A stretch of 64,000 bases of DNA, from the NCBI RefSeq assembly GCF_046719765.1, contig NZ_JABEBY010000003.1, positions 62,001 to 126,000 on the forward strand, given 5' to 3'. Source of the stretch: Halonotius sp046719765 (GTDB lineage: Archaea; Halobacteriota; Halobacteria; Halobacteriales; Haloferacaceae). This document shows, piece after piece, positions 8,580 to 18,499 of this stretch (position 1 is its first letter; every line of letters begins with the position of its first letter). Made by a program: the position numbers and the translations under genes. The notes below the pieces were generated by a model. The model ran no database searches and was not told the origin of the DNA. It saw only the letters and a list, made by a program, of their open reading frames with translations.

Positions 8580-10736
8580 TCACTGGATTCGGGTGCCGAT
8601 CGGAGCGTCAGCGTGGGTCGTCAGCAGGTCGGCCTCCTCGCCGGCCGCCAACAGCATCCCGTTTGATTCGACGCCGAACAGCTCGGCCTTTTCGAGGTTG
8701 GCGACGATGATGACGCGGGTGCCCGGTAGCTCATTGAGGTCGTGGAGCTGTTTGATCCCCGCGACGAGCTGGCGTTGCTCGTGGCCAATATCGACCTGTA
8801 GCTTGGCGAGTTTGTCAGCGTCCTCGACGCCCTCGGCGTCGATGATCTCGCCGACACGGAGGTCGAGATCCTGAAAGTCCTCGAAGCTGATTCGCTCGTC
8901 GGTGAGGGGTTCGAGGTCGGCGGCCTGTGCGTCGGTGTCGGCGTCAGTGGTGTCGTCGCTCATGGTGTCTTCAGTGTCGTCTGCGTCATCGTCCTCATCC
9001 GCTTCGTCGTCGGTTGCGGCCTCGACGCGCTGTTCGAGCTTTTCATTGAGTTCCTCAACGCGTTCGGCTTCGATCTTCTCGAAGAGTTCGTCCGGTTCGT
9101 CGAACGCGCCCTGTGGAGCCTCGCGAGCGACAGCGACGGTGGTGTCGGCGACATCGCCAGCCTCCCCGAGTTGGCTCCAGAGCCGATCGCAGGTGTCGGG
9201 GGCAACCGGTTGGAAGAGCACAGCGAGTGCCTTCGAGAGTTGGACGCAATCATAGATAACCTGTTCGGCGCGTTCGGGATCGTCATCGGTCAGCTTCCAG
9301 GGCTCGTTGCGCTGGATGTACTCGTTGCCGAAGGCTGCGAGGTCGATGGCAGCGTTGCCGGCCTTCCGGATCGAGTAGTCGTTGATCGCGGCCGCGAAGT
9401 CGTCGACGGCCTCGGCGATTCGGTCGTCGACTTCGTCGGAAACGGTCGCGTCGGGCGCGCCGCCGTAGTTGCGCGCGGCAAACAGCAGCGACCGGTAGAC
9501 GAAGTTGCCGAGTGTCCCCACCAGTTCGGTGTTGACGCGGTCGCGGAACTTCTCCCATGAGAAGTCAACGTCCTGCTGGAAGCCGCCGTTGGTGGCGAGA
9601 TAGTAGCGCAGCAGGTCGGGATGGAAGCCTTCATCGAGATACTCGTCGGCCCACACCGCGCGGTTCCGGCTCGTCGAGAAGCCTTTGCCGCCGAGCGTCA
9701 CAAATCCGGAGGCCATGATCGCACGCGGCTCGACGTAGCCCGCGCCGTTGAGCATCGCCGGCCAGAAGATGGCGTGGTGTTGGATGATGTCGCGGCCGAT
9801 GACGTGGACGATCTCGCCGCCCTCTTTCCACGGCTGCTCCCAGTCGAAGGCGTCGCTGCCGACGCGCTCGGTGTACTGTTTGGTCGAGGAGATGTATTCG
9901 ATTGGCGCGTCAACCCAGACGTAGAGGACGAGGTCGTCGGCATCGTCGTCTTCGTCGCCGTCCGCATCGTTGGGGTCGTCGCCGTCAGCGTCTTCAGGGT
10001 AGTCGATCCCCCAATCGAGATCACGGGTGATACACCAGTCCTGCAGCCCGGATTCGATCCATTCGCGGGGTTGGTTTTGGGCGTTCGACGTACCTTCGAG
10101 CCGGTCGAGGAACTCCGTGAGGTACTCCTCGAATTCTGAGACCTCGAAGAACTTGTGGGTGCGTTCGTGGTACTCGGCGGGGTTGCCGGTGATCGAGGAG
10201 ACGGGGTCTTCGATCTCGCCGGGTTCGAGGTGGCGCTGGCAGCCCTCGTCGCACTCGTCGCCGCGGGCCGTCTCGCCGCAGTACGGACAGGTGCCCTCGA
10301 CATAGCGATCCGGGAGGTGCTGATCCTCGATGGGGTCGTAGGCGACCATGATCTCCTTCTCGTAGATATGGCCTGCCGCGGCGAGCTCGCGGACGATCTC
10401 TTTGGTGGTTTCGGTGTTCGTCTCGTCGTGGGTGTGGCCGTAGTTGTCGAACGCGATGTCGAACTGCGGGAACGTCTCCTTGTAGGTTTCATGCCACTCC
10501 AAGGCGAACTCCTCTGGGGAGACACCCTCCTTGTCGGCGTTGACGGCGACCGGGGTGCCGTGCATATCCGATCCGGAGACGAAGGCGGTCTCCTGGCCGA
10601 GCGTTTCGAGTGCGCGGGCGTACACGTCGCCGCCGACGTAGGTTCGGAGGTGGCCAACGTGCAGGTCGCCGTTGGCATACGGCAGCCCGCAGGTCACCAC
10701 CGCGGGACGGTCGGTTGGGAACTCCTCGTGACTCAT
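8580..10736 (-). CDS. metG: Methionine--tRNA ligase with C-terminal tRNA-binding domain
   Basis: Charges tRNA-Met. The 718-residue protein has the HIGH-type motif YANGDLHVGHLRTYVGG (about residues 19-35), a zinc knuckle CPYCGETARGDECDEGC in the connective domain, and the KMSKS-equivalent GKGFSTSRNRAVW. A strongly acidic linker (about residues 590-625, rich in DD and DE) leads to a C-terminal EMAP/Trbp111-type OB-fold domain (FQDLDLRVGEIIDAEGVEDA to the end). The halophilic acidic insert VDYPEDADGD-DDDADDL sits in the catalytic region. Confidence 0.97.
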   Translation of the reverse strand: MSHEEFPTDRPAVVTCGLPYANGDLHVGHLRTYVGGDVYARALETLGQETAFVSGSDMHGTPVAVNADKEGVSPEEFALEWHETYKETFPQFDIAFDNYGHTHDETNTETTKEIVRELAAAGHIYEKEIMVAYDPIEDQHLPDRYVEGTCPYCGETARGDECDEGCQRHLEPGEIEDPVSSITGNPAEYHERTHKFFEVSEFEEYLTEFLDRLEGTSNAQNQPREWIESGLQDWCITRDLDWGIDYPEDADGDDPNDADGDEDDDADDLVLYVWVDAPIEYISSTKQYTERVGSDAFDWEQPWKEGGEIVHVIGRDIIQHHAIFWPAMLNGAGYVEPRAIMASGFVTLGGKGFSTSRNRAVWADEYLDEGFHPDLLRYYLATNGGFQQDVDFSWEKFRDRVNTELVGTLGNFVYRSLLFAARNYGGAPDATVSDEVDDRIAEAVDDFAAAINDYSIRKAGNAAIDLAAFGNEYIQRNEPWKLTDDDPERAEQVIYDCVQLSKALAVLFQPVAPDTCDRLWSQLGEAGDVADTTVAVAREAPQGAFDEPDELFEKIEAERVEELNEKLEQRVEAATDDEADEDDDADDTEDTMSDDTTDADTDAQAADLEPLTDERISFEDFQDLDLRVGEIIDAEGVEDADKLAKLQVDIGHEQRQLVAGIKQLHDLNELPGTRVIIVANLEKAELFGVESNGMLLAAGEEADLLTTHADAPIGTRIQ

Positions 10737-10800
10737 TGGCTATCCGTTAGTGATGCAAGCCTAAAAGCCGCTGATTCGTCGGCGGTCGACTTCGGGGTGG

Positions 10801-13800
10801 TTACTGTCCACCAGCCCCTGTCTCAGCCCTCTCCTCGCCGTCGACATCGCCATCCGACGTTTCTTCATCACTCTCCTCCGAATCGGCTCTGCTCCACAGG
10901 GACACCGTCAGTCCAGCTATCAGGAGGAGTCCGAGCAACAGTAGTCCGGTGGGAGTATCGTCGGTCTCACCGACTCCCTCGTCATCGGTCTCGTCGACCG
11001 GTTCGGCGGCGGTCTCCGGCCGATCGAGACCGATTGCGAACCGTGAGACGTTTTCGACGGTGGTACCGAATCGGACTGTATCATCTGTCTCGTCGATGAC
11101 TGTCGTCTCATGTCGTTCCCAGTCGTCAGTTTCAGGGGTGCTACGGTAGAGCGATACCGCCTCGGGATCGTCTTCGACAGTCTCCATAGCCTCGACTGGG
11201 AGGCGGAACTCGAGTGCAGCCTCATCAACTCGGTCGTGCTCCAGATCGCTGTCGATTCCGAGGTAGCCAGCCGATTTAACGCTCGATATGTCGAGCCGAC
11301 GGGCGGTGTCGGTGGGAGGCTCGCCGCCCGTGCGAACCGTCAGCGTAGTGTCGACCGGTTCGGTGAACTCGAACTCGATCCGTTCGATCGTCGCTGTCGA
11401 GAGATTCGCGTAGGCTGACTCGGTTTCTGGAAAGTTGAATTCGGCAGTTCCGGAATCGCAGATCCGTAGCCGCGACTCGGCAACCCCGTCGCTGATCGTC
11501 GGATCCACGGTGGCACGAAGACGGTCGGTACGGGAACGAGCGGCAACGATACTGTCGCTCTCGCTTACGGTGCAGCTGCTGGTGCTCTCGCTGGTCGAGG
11601 TCGACTCGTCGACGCTACTCTCGAACGTTGCGGTCGCCGTATCGGTACCTGCGTCCGTCTCGTTAAACCGCACAGCGTACTTGCCACCATCGGTCGCAGA
11701 CGCAGTGAAGCGAGCCTCGCCAGCGGCGGTGGTGGTTTCGGTCTCACCGCTGGCAATCCCAATCAACTCCTCGACATCCTCGGCGTCGTCGACTTCGATG
11801 GTCGCTCCCTCGACCGGGTTGTTGTTCTCGTCTTTGATACCAACGGTGAATTCGACCTCGTCGTTGCCGTCAGCGGTTGCCCTGTTTTGAGTTACTTCGG
11901 CATCGATACTCTCCGGTTCACCCGCTTCGAACGTCACCGTCGCGCTGTCATTGCCAGCAGTTGTCTCACTAAACCGGACAGTGAACTCACCGATGTCGGT
12001 CGCGGTAGCGGTGAAGACGGCTTCTCCAGTAGCATCGGTGGTTTCGGTCCTGTTGCCGTCGATACCGTCCAGTGCGTCGATATCCTCGGCGTCGTCGACT
12101 TCGATGGTCGCTCCCTCGACCGGGTTGTTGTTCTCGTCTTCGACACCAACGGTGAATTCGACCTCGTCGCTGCCGTTGGCAGTGGCGTTGTCGACGGTGC
12201 TGTCGGCACTGATACTGTCCGGTGCACCCGCTTCGAACGTGCCGGTGACCGTTTCCGTGATACCCTGTGCCTGTTCTTCGACGGTGAATGTCACGTTCGC
12301 TTGGGTAGTCGTTGATGCTGCTGTCACTGTGAGTTCGCCGTTCCCATTCGTTTCTTGAGAGTCGTCACCGCCATACAGTATGTCGATCCCGGTATCGGTC
12401 GTCCGTACCGTTGCATTGGAAACACGGTTGTCGTATGCGTCTTCAAGGGTAACCGCAAATCGGAGTGTATCCGTCCCATTTGCCACGGCGGTATCGTCGA
12501 CCCGGTCGACAGTAAGGTCATCCGGACGACCAGCTTCGAACGTGGCGGTCGCACTCGCGCTGCCAGCATCCGGCTCGCTGAACTGGACGGTAAACTCGCC
12601 AGCATCGGTTGCGGTGGCAGTGAACGTTGCTGCACCGGAGGTGTTGGTTTCGGCGGTATCGCCGCTGTCGAGGCCGCCCAACGCGTCGACATCCCTAGCG
12701 GCGTCGATGGTGATCGTCGTCCCCGAAACGGGATCGTTAGAGTCGTCTTCGACGTCGACGGTGAACGTGACTTCGTCGCTGCCGTTGGCGACCGCCCCAT
12801 CGGTGGTCACCGTGGCGTCGATATCGTCGGCTGGCGAGTCGGTTGGCGGATCTGGATCCGGATCTGGATCCGGAGCGGAGTCGACGGTCACGGTCTCGAC
12901 GGCGGTCTCGTTCTCACTGGCGACCGTCACGGTATGCGTCCCGGCGTCGCCCGTGGTTGTGGCCCACGCGAGGTCGACCGAATCGTCGGACGCACCACTG
13001 GCGAGTGATACCGAGGTCGTGTCTTGCTGCGTGTCGTCGAAGTCACTGAGCGTTACCGTCTGCTCGCCGTCCGCTCCCCAGTTGGTGACGTTGGCGGTCA
13101 CGTCGAGAGTGTCGCCTTCGGTGACTGGCCCGTTCGTCCCGACGATCGATACTCCATAGAAGGGCTCGGTGTCTCGCCACGCGAGTACGGGGTACTCTTC
13201 GGTTGCATGCCACGTGTCGGTAAATCCGAACCCGTCCATGGTGTCGGTCGCGTTCTGGCCGGTCATGTTCGGTGTCGTCAGTCCCGTTCCGCCCTGGGAG
13301 GTCGACTGGTTGGTCGTGTTAAGATCCCAATAGGCGTCGACGGTCGTCGCACTGTCGTTGTAGCCGACCAGCCCGCCGACGTTCGTCCCGGTGTCGTCGA
13401 CCGTTCCGGTGGCGAACGAGGTCGAGACAGTATCTCTGTTGATCCCGACGAGCCCGCCAGCAGTATCACCTGTCACAGTTCCGGTCGCGCTCGTGTTGGC
13501 GACTGGCCCACGGTTCGTACCGACGAGTCCACCAGCGATTCCGGATGTCGCCGTGACCGTTCCGGCTGCGTACGACTGTTCGACACGACTGTCGCCGTCG
13601 TCGTTCCACCCGACGAGTCCGCCAACTCTGTTTGTGCCGTCAACGGAACCGGTCGCGTACAGTTCTGATAGTGTGTTCGATCCGTACGTTGCTCCGACGA
13701 GTCCGCCGACGTTGATCGCACCGTCTACGGAACCGGTTGCGGACGACCGGTTGATGTCGGTGTTCCCGACAACGCCGACGAGACCACCGACATCTTCCGA

Positions 13801-16026
13801 GCCGTTGACTGCGCCGGTCGCAGACGAGTTCTTGATGAGTTTCCCACCGTAGTATGCATAGCCGACGAGGCCGCCGGTGTTGTCCGTCCCGTTGACATCG
13901 CCACTCCCGTTCGTGCCGGTGATCGTACTGTTAAATGACTGGCCAGCGAGCCCGCCGACATTGTTGCCGGTCCCGTTGACGTTGCCACTCGCGTTCGAGG
14001 TTCCGAGATCGCTGGTATAGAGATACCCGACGAGACCGCCGGTGGTATTTATCCCCCTGACATTACCACTCGCGTTCGAGCCGGTGATCGTACCTTCGTT
14101 CGACCGACCGACGAGACCGCCAGCATTAGTATTGCTAAAGCCAGTGACACTGGTACCATTGATATCGCCGCTCGCCGTCGACGTAGTTATGCTGCCCTGA
14201 TAAAGATAGCCGACAACCCCGCCAACATCTGTTGAACCGTTGATTGTGGCGGTCGCGTTCGATGCGTTCAAGATGCCTTCGCTGTAGCCGACGATACCAC
14301 CCACGTTGTCGCTGCCGTTGACGGTGCCGTCGACCGTCGCGTACCGAATCGATCCGGAGCTGTTACCGACGAGCCCGCCGGTGTCGTCGTCGCCCGCGAC
14401 CGACGCCGATTCGAGGTGGACGTATTCGAGCGTGGCACTGGACTGTGTTGAGCCGAACAGCCCGACCTTGTCCGTGGTGCGGTCGACCGTCAGGTTACCG
14501 ATCGTCCGGTTTCGCCCGTCGAACGTCCCACTGAATGACCCGATGGGATCGAACCCGTTGCCGCCGTTCGCGCCTGTGGCTGCAACATCGTCGTAGCCCA
14601 GTACGCCATCGTCGAGATCATCGGCGAGGAGATAGCCCTCGTCGAGATCGGTTCGAACGGCATCGAGGTCGTCCCAGTTTCGAACCGAGATGAGAGCGTT
14701 GATTCCTTGGAGTTCGAGCTGTCGCTGCCGTTCGACCGCGCTGAGAACCGGATAGCCGTCGGCGGTGGCGTCCGAATCGTCCGCTTCGACCGTCTCCCAC
14801 ACCGTCGAGTCCCCAAGCCCGGTCATGGTGGTGGTGGGTGGACTCGATCCCTGCATATCCGCGGTCGAGAGTTGGTTTCCGATGCCGTTGGCCGGTGTAT
14901 TGTCGAAGTACGAGTCGTCGATCGTACCGGAGAAATTGGAGCCGACAAGTCCGCCCTCGTTGACATTTCCTGCGGTTGCGGTGAGCGTGCCGATCGCGTA
15001 TGTGGCAGTAATCTGTCCCTGATCGTTTCTCCCGACGAGACCGCCGACGTGCACGTCGACATCGGCATCGCCGTCGACATCACCGATGGCGTATGCGTCG
15101 GTGACCCTGTTGTTGTTTTTGCCGACGAGTCCACCAGCGTAGGTCCACTCGCCATTGTAGTTGACGCCGGATTCAGCAGTCACGATCCCAGTTGCGACGG
15201 ATGCTTCGATACGACCGTCATTCCGTCCAGCGACACCACCGGCATGGGCCCCGAATGCGGCTGTGACAGTGACGTTGGCAGTCGTAGTCGACTGTGTCAG
15301 CTTCCCGTTGTTGTCTCCGACAACGCCGCCACCAAATACCCCGCTGGCTGTCGAATTTATTGCGACACCGTCGACCTGTCCCGAGACGAACACTGAGTCG
15401 ACAGTACCGTTGTTGCTACCGACGAGACCGCCAGCGTACAACATTTCGTCAGTAGTCGACGTTATATTACCAGTGATAGAGACGTTCGTCAGCCGGACGT
15501 CCTGAACTGTCGCCCCGTTGATCCCGCCGAAGAGACCGATCTCCTTCGCAGTCCGGTCGACGCTCAGGTTCGAGATCGTATATCCTGCGCCGTCAAAGCT
15601 ACCGTCGAACGCGTCGGCAGTGCAGCGCTCCTGTACGGTATCGTACTCACACGTCCCGATGGGATCGAACCCCTTTCCGCCGTTCCACGAGTCGGTCTCG
15701 ATCGCGTTGATGTCGCTGACGAGCGTGTAGTCCGCATCGAGGTCGTCTTCGAGTGCCTGCAGTTCCGAAGCATTCGAAATCTCGTAGGGGTCGTCCGTCG
15801 TCCCGCTGCCGTTGAGATCACCCGTGTCGATAGCTGTTGGGCCATTCGCGGCCCCTACACCCACCGCGACTGAGAGCAGGATCACGCAGACGACCAGCCA
15901 GCGACAGCCACGGACGGCGAGCCGACGGCGAGACGGGCAGCCGCGATCACGCGAGAACCGTTCAACGATTCGGCTGAGTCGTGATACTGCAGTAGCGGCA
16001 TACTGTTTGAGCATCATAGAGGGCAA
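10801..16026 (-). CDS. Giant secreted surface adhesin: GLUG repeats plus tandem Big-1-like domains
   Basis: A 1741-residue exported protein. An N-terminal hydrophobic segment (LVVCVILLSVAVGVGAA, about residues 45-61) follows a basic stretch. Residues of about 65-990 are built of GLUG-type repeats (GGLVGxN, then SxATGxVxG), a beta-helix motif known in bacterial adhesins. Next come a CARDB-like domain (about 1000-1090), a DPDPDPDP linker, and four Ig/Big-1-like domains of about 100 residues (xxATADGSDEVEFTVGVEDENNNPVEGA type). A Ser/Thr linker and a PGF-pre-PGF-like domain follow. A C-terminal membrane helix (TPTGLLLLGLLLIAGLTVSLW) ends in an acidic tail. ATGs at 16026, 16017 and 16014 are all possible starts. 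A role in cell or surface adhesion is inferred from the architecture. Confidence 0.85.
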   Translation of the reverse strand: MPSMMLKQYAATAVSRLSRIVERFSRDRGCPSRRRLAVRGCRWLVVCVILLSVAVGVGAANGPTAIDTGDLNGSGTTDDPYEISNASELQALEDDLDADYTLVSDINAIETDSWNGGKGFDPIGTCEYDTVQERCTADAFDGSFDGAGYTISNLSVDRTAKEIGLFGGINGATVQDVRLTNVSITGNITSTTDEMLYAGGLVGSNNGTVDSVFVSGQVDGVAINSTASGVFGGGVVGDNNGKLTQSTTTANVTVTAAFGAHAGGVAGRNDGRIEASVATGIVTAESGVNYNGEWTYAGGLVGKNNNRVTDAYAIGDVDGDADVDVHVGGLVGRNDQGQITATYAIGTLTATAGNVNEGGLVGSNFSGTIDDSYFDNTPANGIGNQLSTADMQGSSPPTTTMTGLGDSTVWETVEADDSDATADGYPVLSAVERQRQLELQGINALISVRNWDDLDAVRTDLDEGYLLADDLDDGVLGYDDVAATGANGGNGFDPIGSFSGTFDGRNRTIGNLTVDRTTDKVGLFGSTQSSATLEYVHLESASVAGDDDTGGLVGNSSGSIRYATVDGTVNGSDNVGGIVGYSEGILNASNATATINGSTDVGGVVGYLYQGSITTSTASGDINGTSVTGFSNTNAGGLVGRSNEGTITGSNASGNVRGINTTGGLVGYLYTSDLGTSNASGNVNGTGNNVGGLAGQSFNSTITGTNGSGDVNGTDNTGGLVGYAYYGGKLIKNSSATGAVNGSEDVGGLVGVVGNTDINRSSATGSVDGAINVGGLVGATYGSNTLSELYATGSVDGTNRVGGLVGWNDDGDSRVEQSYAAGTVTATSGIAGGLVGTNRGPVANTSATGTVTGDTAGGLVGINRDTVSTSFATGTVDDTGTNVGGLVGYNDSATTVDAYWDLNTTNQSTSQGGTGLTTPNMTGQNATDTMDGFGFTDTWHATEEYPVLAWRDTEPFYGVSIVGTNGPVTEGDTLDVTANVTNWGADGEQTVTLSDFDDTQQDTTSVSLASGASDDSVDLAWATTTGDAGTHTVTVASENETAVETVTVDSAPDPDPDPDPPTDSPADDIDATVTTDGAVANGSDEVTFTVDVEDDSNDPVSGTTITIDAARDVDALGGLDSGDTAETNTSGAATFTATATDAGEFTVQFSEPDAGSASATATFEAGRPDDLTVDRVDDTAVANGTDTLRFAVTLEDAYDNRVSNATVRTTDTGIDILYGGDDSQETNGNGELTVTAASTTTQANVTFTVEEQAQGITETVTGTFEAGAPDSISADSTVDNATANGSDEVEFTVGVEDENNNPVEGATIEVDDAEDIDALDGIDGNRTETTDATGEAVFTATATDIGEFTVRFSETTAGNDSATVTFEAGEPESIDAEVTQNRATADGNDEVEFTVGIKDENNNPVEGATIEVDDAEDVEELIGIASGETETTTAAGEARFTASATDGGKYAVRFNETDAGTDTATATFESSVDESTSTSESTSSCTVSESDSIVAARSRTDRLRATVDPTISDGVAESRLRICDSGTAEFNFPETESAYANLSTATIERIEFEFTEPVDTTLTVRTGGEPPTDTARRLDISSVKSAGYLGIDSDLEHDRVDEAALEFRLPVEAMETVEDDPEAVSLYRSTPETDDWERHETTVIDETDDTVRFGTTVENVSRFAIGLDRPETAAEPVDETDDEGVGETDDTPTGLLLLGLLLIAGLTVSLWSRADSEESDEETSDGDVDGEERAETGAGGQ

Positions 16027-16060
16027 AACATCATCCCCGATATGTTGATCAAATTGACTT

Positions 16061-16121
16061 AATCATCTAGCATGATTTACGCATATATGTTATATATGCG
16101 CAGTCAAATCTATTTATTTTG
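16061..16121 (-). promoter_or_regulatory. Promoter region of the adhesin with two inverted repeats
   Basis: Reading on the minus strand there is a TATA candidate AAATAAATAG (about 16109-16118), then a perfect palindrome with 9-bp arms and a 3-nt spacer at 16080-16100 (CGCATATAT-GTT-ATATATGCG on the plus strand), then a smaller inverted repeat AATCAT-N5-ATGATT at 16061-16077. The palindrome lies where the transcription start should be, or is itself the TATA. Either way it could be an operator or switch for the adhesin gene. Confidence 0.45.
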
Positions 16122-16347
16122 GTGTGTTGAAGATGTGTAATTCAGATCCGGGTGAAACAGAAATAGTAGCGGTATCCGATTACGTACCGACTGATCGTCC
16201 ACCTATCGACCGTGGGTGCCGGAGCGAACGCATCGATGTCGCTGGCAATGTCCGCTAAATTTCATGATTTTGATGTGTGGTGACTGGAACACACAGTAGA
16301 TAGAAGTGACGAGTAACGCGAAAAACATCCGACTGCGGCCAGCCCCG
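16122..16347. other. Non-coding gap between the adhesin promoter and mfnA
   Basis: Together with the promoter at 16061-16121 this makes a 321-bp gap. I see no convincing gene, tRNA or strong hairpin in the rest. The part next to mfnA will hold the mfnA 3' end. Short open frames here have no family features. Confidence 0.5.
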
Positions 16348-17442
16348 CTACGACCGAACGCGATCCAGATCCGTGAGAAACGCCTCAAGTGCGGCCCGCG
16401 TCACGTGCGGCATACAGACGATCCGAAGATCGCCGTCGGCCGTGCGGGCGATCCGCCACTCCTCGTCGCGCAAAGCCTCAAACGTCGCCGGCGACAGCGA
16501 CGCCGTCACCAGCGGCAGCGTCGGCTCGACGACCTTGATCCCGCGGGCGGCGAACTCGTCGGCCAGAAAGTCGGCGTTGGCCTGCTGCTCGCGGTACTGC
16601 TGGCGGTAGCCCGCTGGCCAGAGTTCGTCCATCGCGGCGACCGCGCCGGCGACGCCCGCGCCGCTGCGGGTGCCGGTGAGCGTCGCCTGCGAGGTGGTTT
16701 CCAGATACGGCGTGTCGACGGCGAGGGCGTCGACAGTCTCACGTTCGCGGGCGAGCAGGCCGCCAGCCGGAACCGGGGCTTGCCCAAATTTGTGCGGATC
16801 AATGGCCATCGAATCGATGGGCGCGTCGGCGAACGACCACTCGTAGTCGGTGAACGGGAGGATGAAGCCACCCCACGAGGCGTCGACGTGCATGCGTGCG
16901 TCCGCGTCGTGGGCGATGTCGGCCATCGCGGGAATCGGGTCGACGCGACCGTACTCGGTCGATCCGGCGACACCGATCACCAGCAGGGTGTCGTCGTCAA
17001 CGGCCGCTGCGACGGCGTCGAGGTCGGCGCGGTAGTCGTCGTCGACCGGGACAGTTCGGAGTTCCACGCCGAGCATTTCGGCGGCCTTGGTCACGCTGAA
17101 ATGGACGCTCGTCGGGGCGACGATGTTCGGGTCGCTCGCAGCGTCGCCGCCGGCCGTGTCGGCACCGTCGGCGAGATTGCGGGCGGCATGGACGGCCTGA
17201 ATGTTGGCCTCGGTACCGCCGCTGGCGATGTAGCCGTAGGCGTCATCAAGGCCGGCGATCTCCCCCAGCTGATCGACGGCTTCAGTCTCTAAGTCGGCGA
17301 CTGTCTGGTAGGTTGCAGGATCGCCGGGATTTGTCGCCAGAAACTCGACGGCAGCCTCGTGGGCGCGGGGATGTGGCTCGGTGCACATCGAGGACAGCAC
17401 CCGGTCGAACTCCTGTGGCTTCCGCTGCCGTACGCGCTGCAT
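16348..17442 (-). CDS. mfnA: L-aspartate/L-tyrosine decarboxylase, MfnA family (PLP-dependent)
   Basis: A 364-residue group II decarboxylase. In haloarchaea this family most likely makes beta-alanine from aspartate for coenzyme A synthesis, replacing bacterial PanD. Visible motifs are GYIASGGTEANIQAVHAARN (PLP phosphate binding), MHVDASWGGFILPF (Asp that contacts the PLP ring) and the Schiff-base lysine in AIDPHKFGQAPVPAGG. I chose the ATG at 17442 (MQRVRQRKPQEF), which has a G-rich GGGGTGG just upstream and fits the family's usual start. An upstream ATG at 17508 would add 22 atypical residues. Confidence 0.9.
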   Translation of the reverse strand: MQRVRQRKPQEFDRVLSSMCTEPHPRAHEAAVEFLATNPGDPATYQTVADLETEAVDQLGEIAGLDDAYGYIASGGTEANIQAVHAARNLADGADTAGGDAASDPNIVAPTSVHFSVTKAAEMLGVELRTVPVDDDYRADLDAVAAAVDDDTLLVIGVAGSTEYGRVDPIPAMADIAHDADARMHVDASWGGFILPFTDYEWSFADAPIDSMAIDPHKFGQAPVPAGGLLARERETVDALAVDTPYLETTSQATLTGTRSGAGVAGAVAAMDELWPAGYRQQYREQQANADFLADEFAARGIKVVEPTLPLVTASLSPATFEALRDEEWRIARTADGDLRIVCMPHVTRAALEAFLTDLDRVRS

Positions 17443-17528
17443 TACCACCCCATAGCGGTGAAAGACGTTTAGCCGTTGTGTTCGATCCGGTAGTTCAGTA
17501 TCGTCCATTTACATCCGCAGCAACGAGT

Positions 17529-18446
17529 TCAGACCTCGATGATCTCGTCATCATCGGCGGGCGGCACCGTGAGTGTGCCGTCAAGCGCGACGGCGGCCTC
17601 GCCGCCGACCCGAACCTGTTTGCGACCGCGGTCGTCGACGCCCACGTCGACCCGGACGATCCCGCCGCGGTCGACGAAATGACCCTGCTCAAACCGGAGG
17701 TCATCCGGCAACTCATCAAAAGCCTCGTAGGTGTCGAGATACGCGCCGCAGGCCCCGCTTGCGGTGCCGGTAACGGGATCCTCATCCACGCCAGCACCGG
17801 GGGCAAACATCCGGGCGTGCAGCGTCGATTCTGCGTCGAGTGTGTCGAAGGTAAAGGCGTAGATCCCGGTCGCGTCGTGCTCCTCGGCGATCGCTTCGAT
17901 CGCCGCCAGATCCGGCTGAACGCCGCTGAGAGTTTCGAGAAAGTTGACCGGGACGATGAGGAAGGGGAGGCCGGTCGTCGCCCGCGCGATCGGGAGATCG
18001 GCACCGACATCTCGGAGGGTTGCTGGATCGACTCCAAGGGCGTCGGCCACCCGATCGTAGTCGACCTCGACGGTCTCGACCTCGGGCCGGGATTGAGTCA
18101 TCCAGACGACACCGTTGTCTTGGAGTTCGATATCGAGGACGCCGACGTTCGTTTTCAGGGTGTGCGTACCGGGCTCGATCACCCCGTCGGCGGCCAGCAG
18201 CGCGTGGCTGGCGATCGTCGCGTGGCCACAGAGGTCTACCTCCTGGGTCGGCGTGAAATACCGGATTCGGCGATCAGCGTCGTCGGTCGTCGAGAGAAAG
18301 GCGGTTTCACTCGCCGACAGCTCGCGGGCGATCGCTTGCATCTGTGTCGCCGAGAGCCCATCGGCCTCGGGGACGACCCCCGCGGCGTTGCCGGCGAAGG
18401 GGTCGTCGGTGAAGGCATCGACGAGCAGCGTGCGGCGCGTGTCCAT
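17529..18446 (-). CDS. PhzF-family isomerase/epimerase-like protein
   Basis: A 305-residue member of the PhzF (diaminopimelate epimerase-like) fold. It has the family N-terminus LLVDAFTDDPFAGNAAGV, the catalytic Glu region LSASETAFLS, and the repeated-domain signature MFAPGAGVDEDPVTGTASGA. Physiological substrates of archaeal members are unknown. ATG 18446 is preferred to GTG 18452. It lies 53 bp downstream of the deaminase gene and 86 bp upstream of mfnA on the same strand, so the three may be co-transcribed. Confidence 0.9.
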   Translation of the reverse strand: MDTRRTLLVDAFTDDPFAGNAAGVVPEADGLSATQMQAIARELSASETAFLSTTDDADRRIRYFTPTQEVDLCGHATIASHALLAADGVIEPGTHTLKTNVGVLDIELQDNGVVWMTQSRPEVETVEVDYDRVADALGVDPATLRDVGADLPIARATTGLPFLIVPVNFLETLSGVQPDLAAIEAIAEEHDATGIYAFTFDTLDAESTLHARMFAPGAGVDEDPVTGTASGACGAYLDTYEAFDELPDDLRFEQGHFVDRGGIVRVDVGVDDRGRKQVRVGGEAAVALDGTLTVPPADDDEIIEV

Positions 18447-18499
18447 ACCCACCCTACGGAACCAATGAGTTCAAACCCCGGGTTCCAGCCGGCGAACGG

